14,510 nt of DNA from the NCBI GenBank assembly GCA_903879825.1, contig CAIRND010000201.1, positions 1 through 14,510 of the forward strand, in the 5' to 3' direction. Every line of letters begins with the position of its first letter. Position 1 is the first letter of the stretch. The notes under the pieces are model-generated. The model had not been told where the DNA came from. It saw nothing but the letters and a program-made list of their open reading frames with translations, and did not search any database. The DNA is from an uncultured Geobacteraceae bacterium (GTDB lineage: Bacteria > Desulfobacterota > Desulfuromonadia > Geobacterales > Pseudopelobacteraceae). Made by a program: the position numbers and the translations under genes. Shown piece by piece: positions 14,477-14,510 of this stretch.

Positions 14477-14510
14477 GAACTGCCTCCTCTTTTTTGGATT
14501 ACGTCAACCT

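Overview
The window looks like a stretch of core chromosome from a strict or facultative anaerobe of the Geobacter/Pelobacter type (Desulfuromonadales). The evidence is a homodimeric pyruvate:ferredoxin oxidoreductase, a clustered UbiD-UbiA-UbiX set of the kind used for menaquinone by the futalosine route, a bacterial glycogen synthase, a soluble PAS hybrid histidine kinase and moderately GC-rich DNA. This taxonomic call is inference from gene content and protein style; nothing was searched. All eleven genes lie on the minus strand, so transcription runs from high to low coordinates.

In the direction of transcription: (a) 10901-14476 encodes pyruvate:ferredoxin oxidoreductase, followed by a strong intrinsic terminator (10837-10872). 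(b) A two-gene unit follows: an 88-residue protein I do not recognise (10551-10817) and an atypical NAD-dependent epimerase/dehydratase (9641-10534). (c) A 369-bp gap (9272-9640) is unusually rich. It holds a 145-bp palindromic repeat with triple CACAGAG arms, then a candidate small RNA gene with its own promoter, two hairpins and a T8 terminator whose loop is anti-Shine-Dalgarno-like, and finally the folK promoter. (d) folK, a small membrane-anchored YHS protein and transaldolase form a tight operon (7846-9271), closed by a hairpin terminator. folK appears to start on a leaderless GTG. (e) A two-PAS hybrid sensor kinase with a C-terminal receiver stands alone (5634-7670). (f) After a good sigma70-type promoter comes a five-gene run with 3-4 base gaps or overlaps: glgA, ubiD, ubiA, ubiX and a family 2 glycosyltransferase that runs off the left edge of the window (1-1033, 344 codons open).

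Functionally the window combines central anaerobic carbon metabolism (POR, transaldolase, glycogen synthase), quinone biosynthesis (prenyltransferase, decarboxylase and the flavin prenyltransferase that makes its cofactor), folate biosynthesis (FolK) and signalling. The most novel-looking item is the candidate sRNA at 9325-9404. Next are the palindromic CACAGAG element beside it, the leaderless folK start, and the joining of glycogen synthase to a quinone module. I see no CRISPR array, prophage, transposase, tRNA or rRNA.
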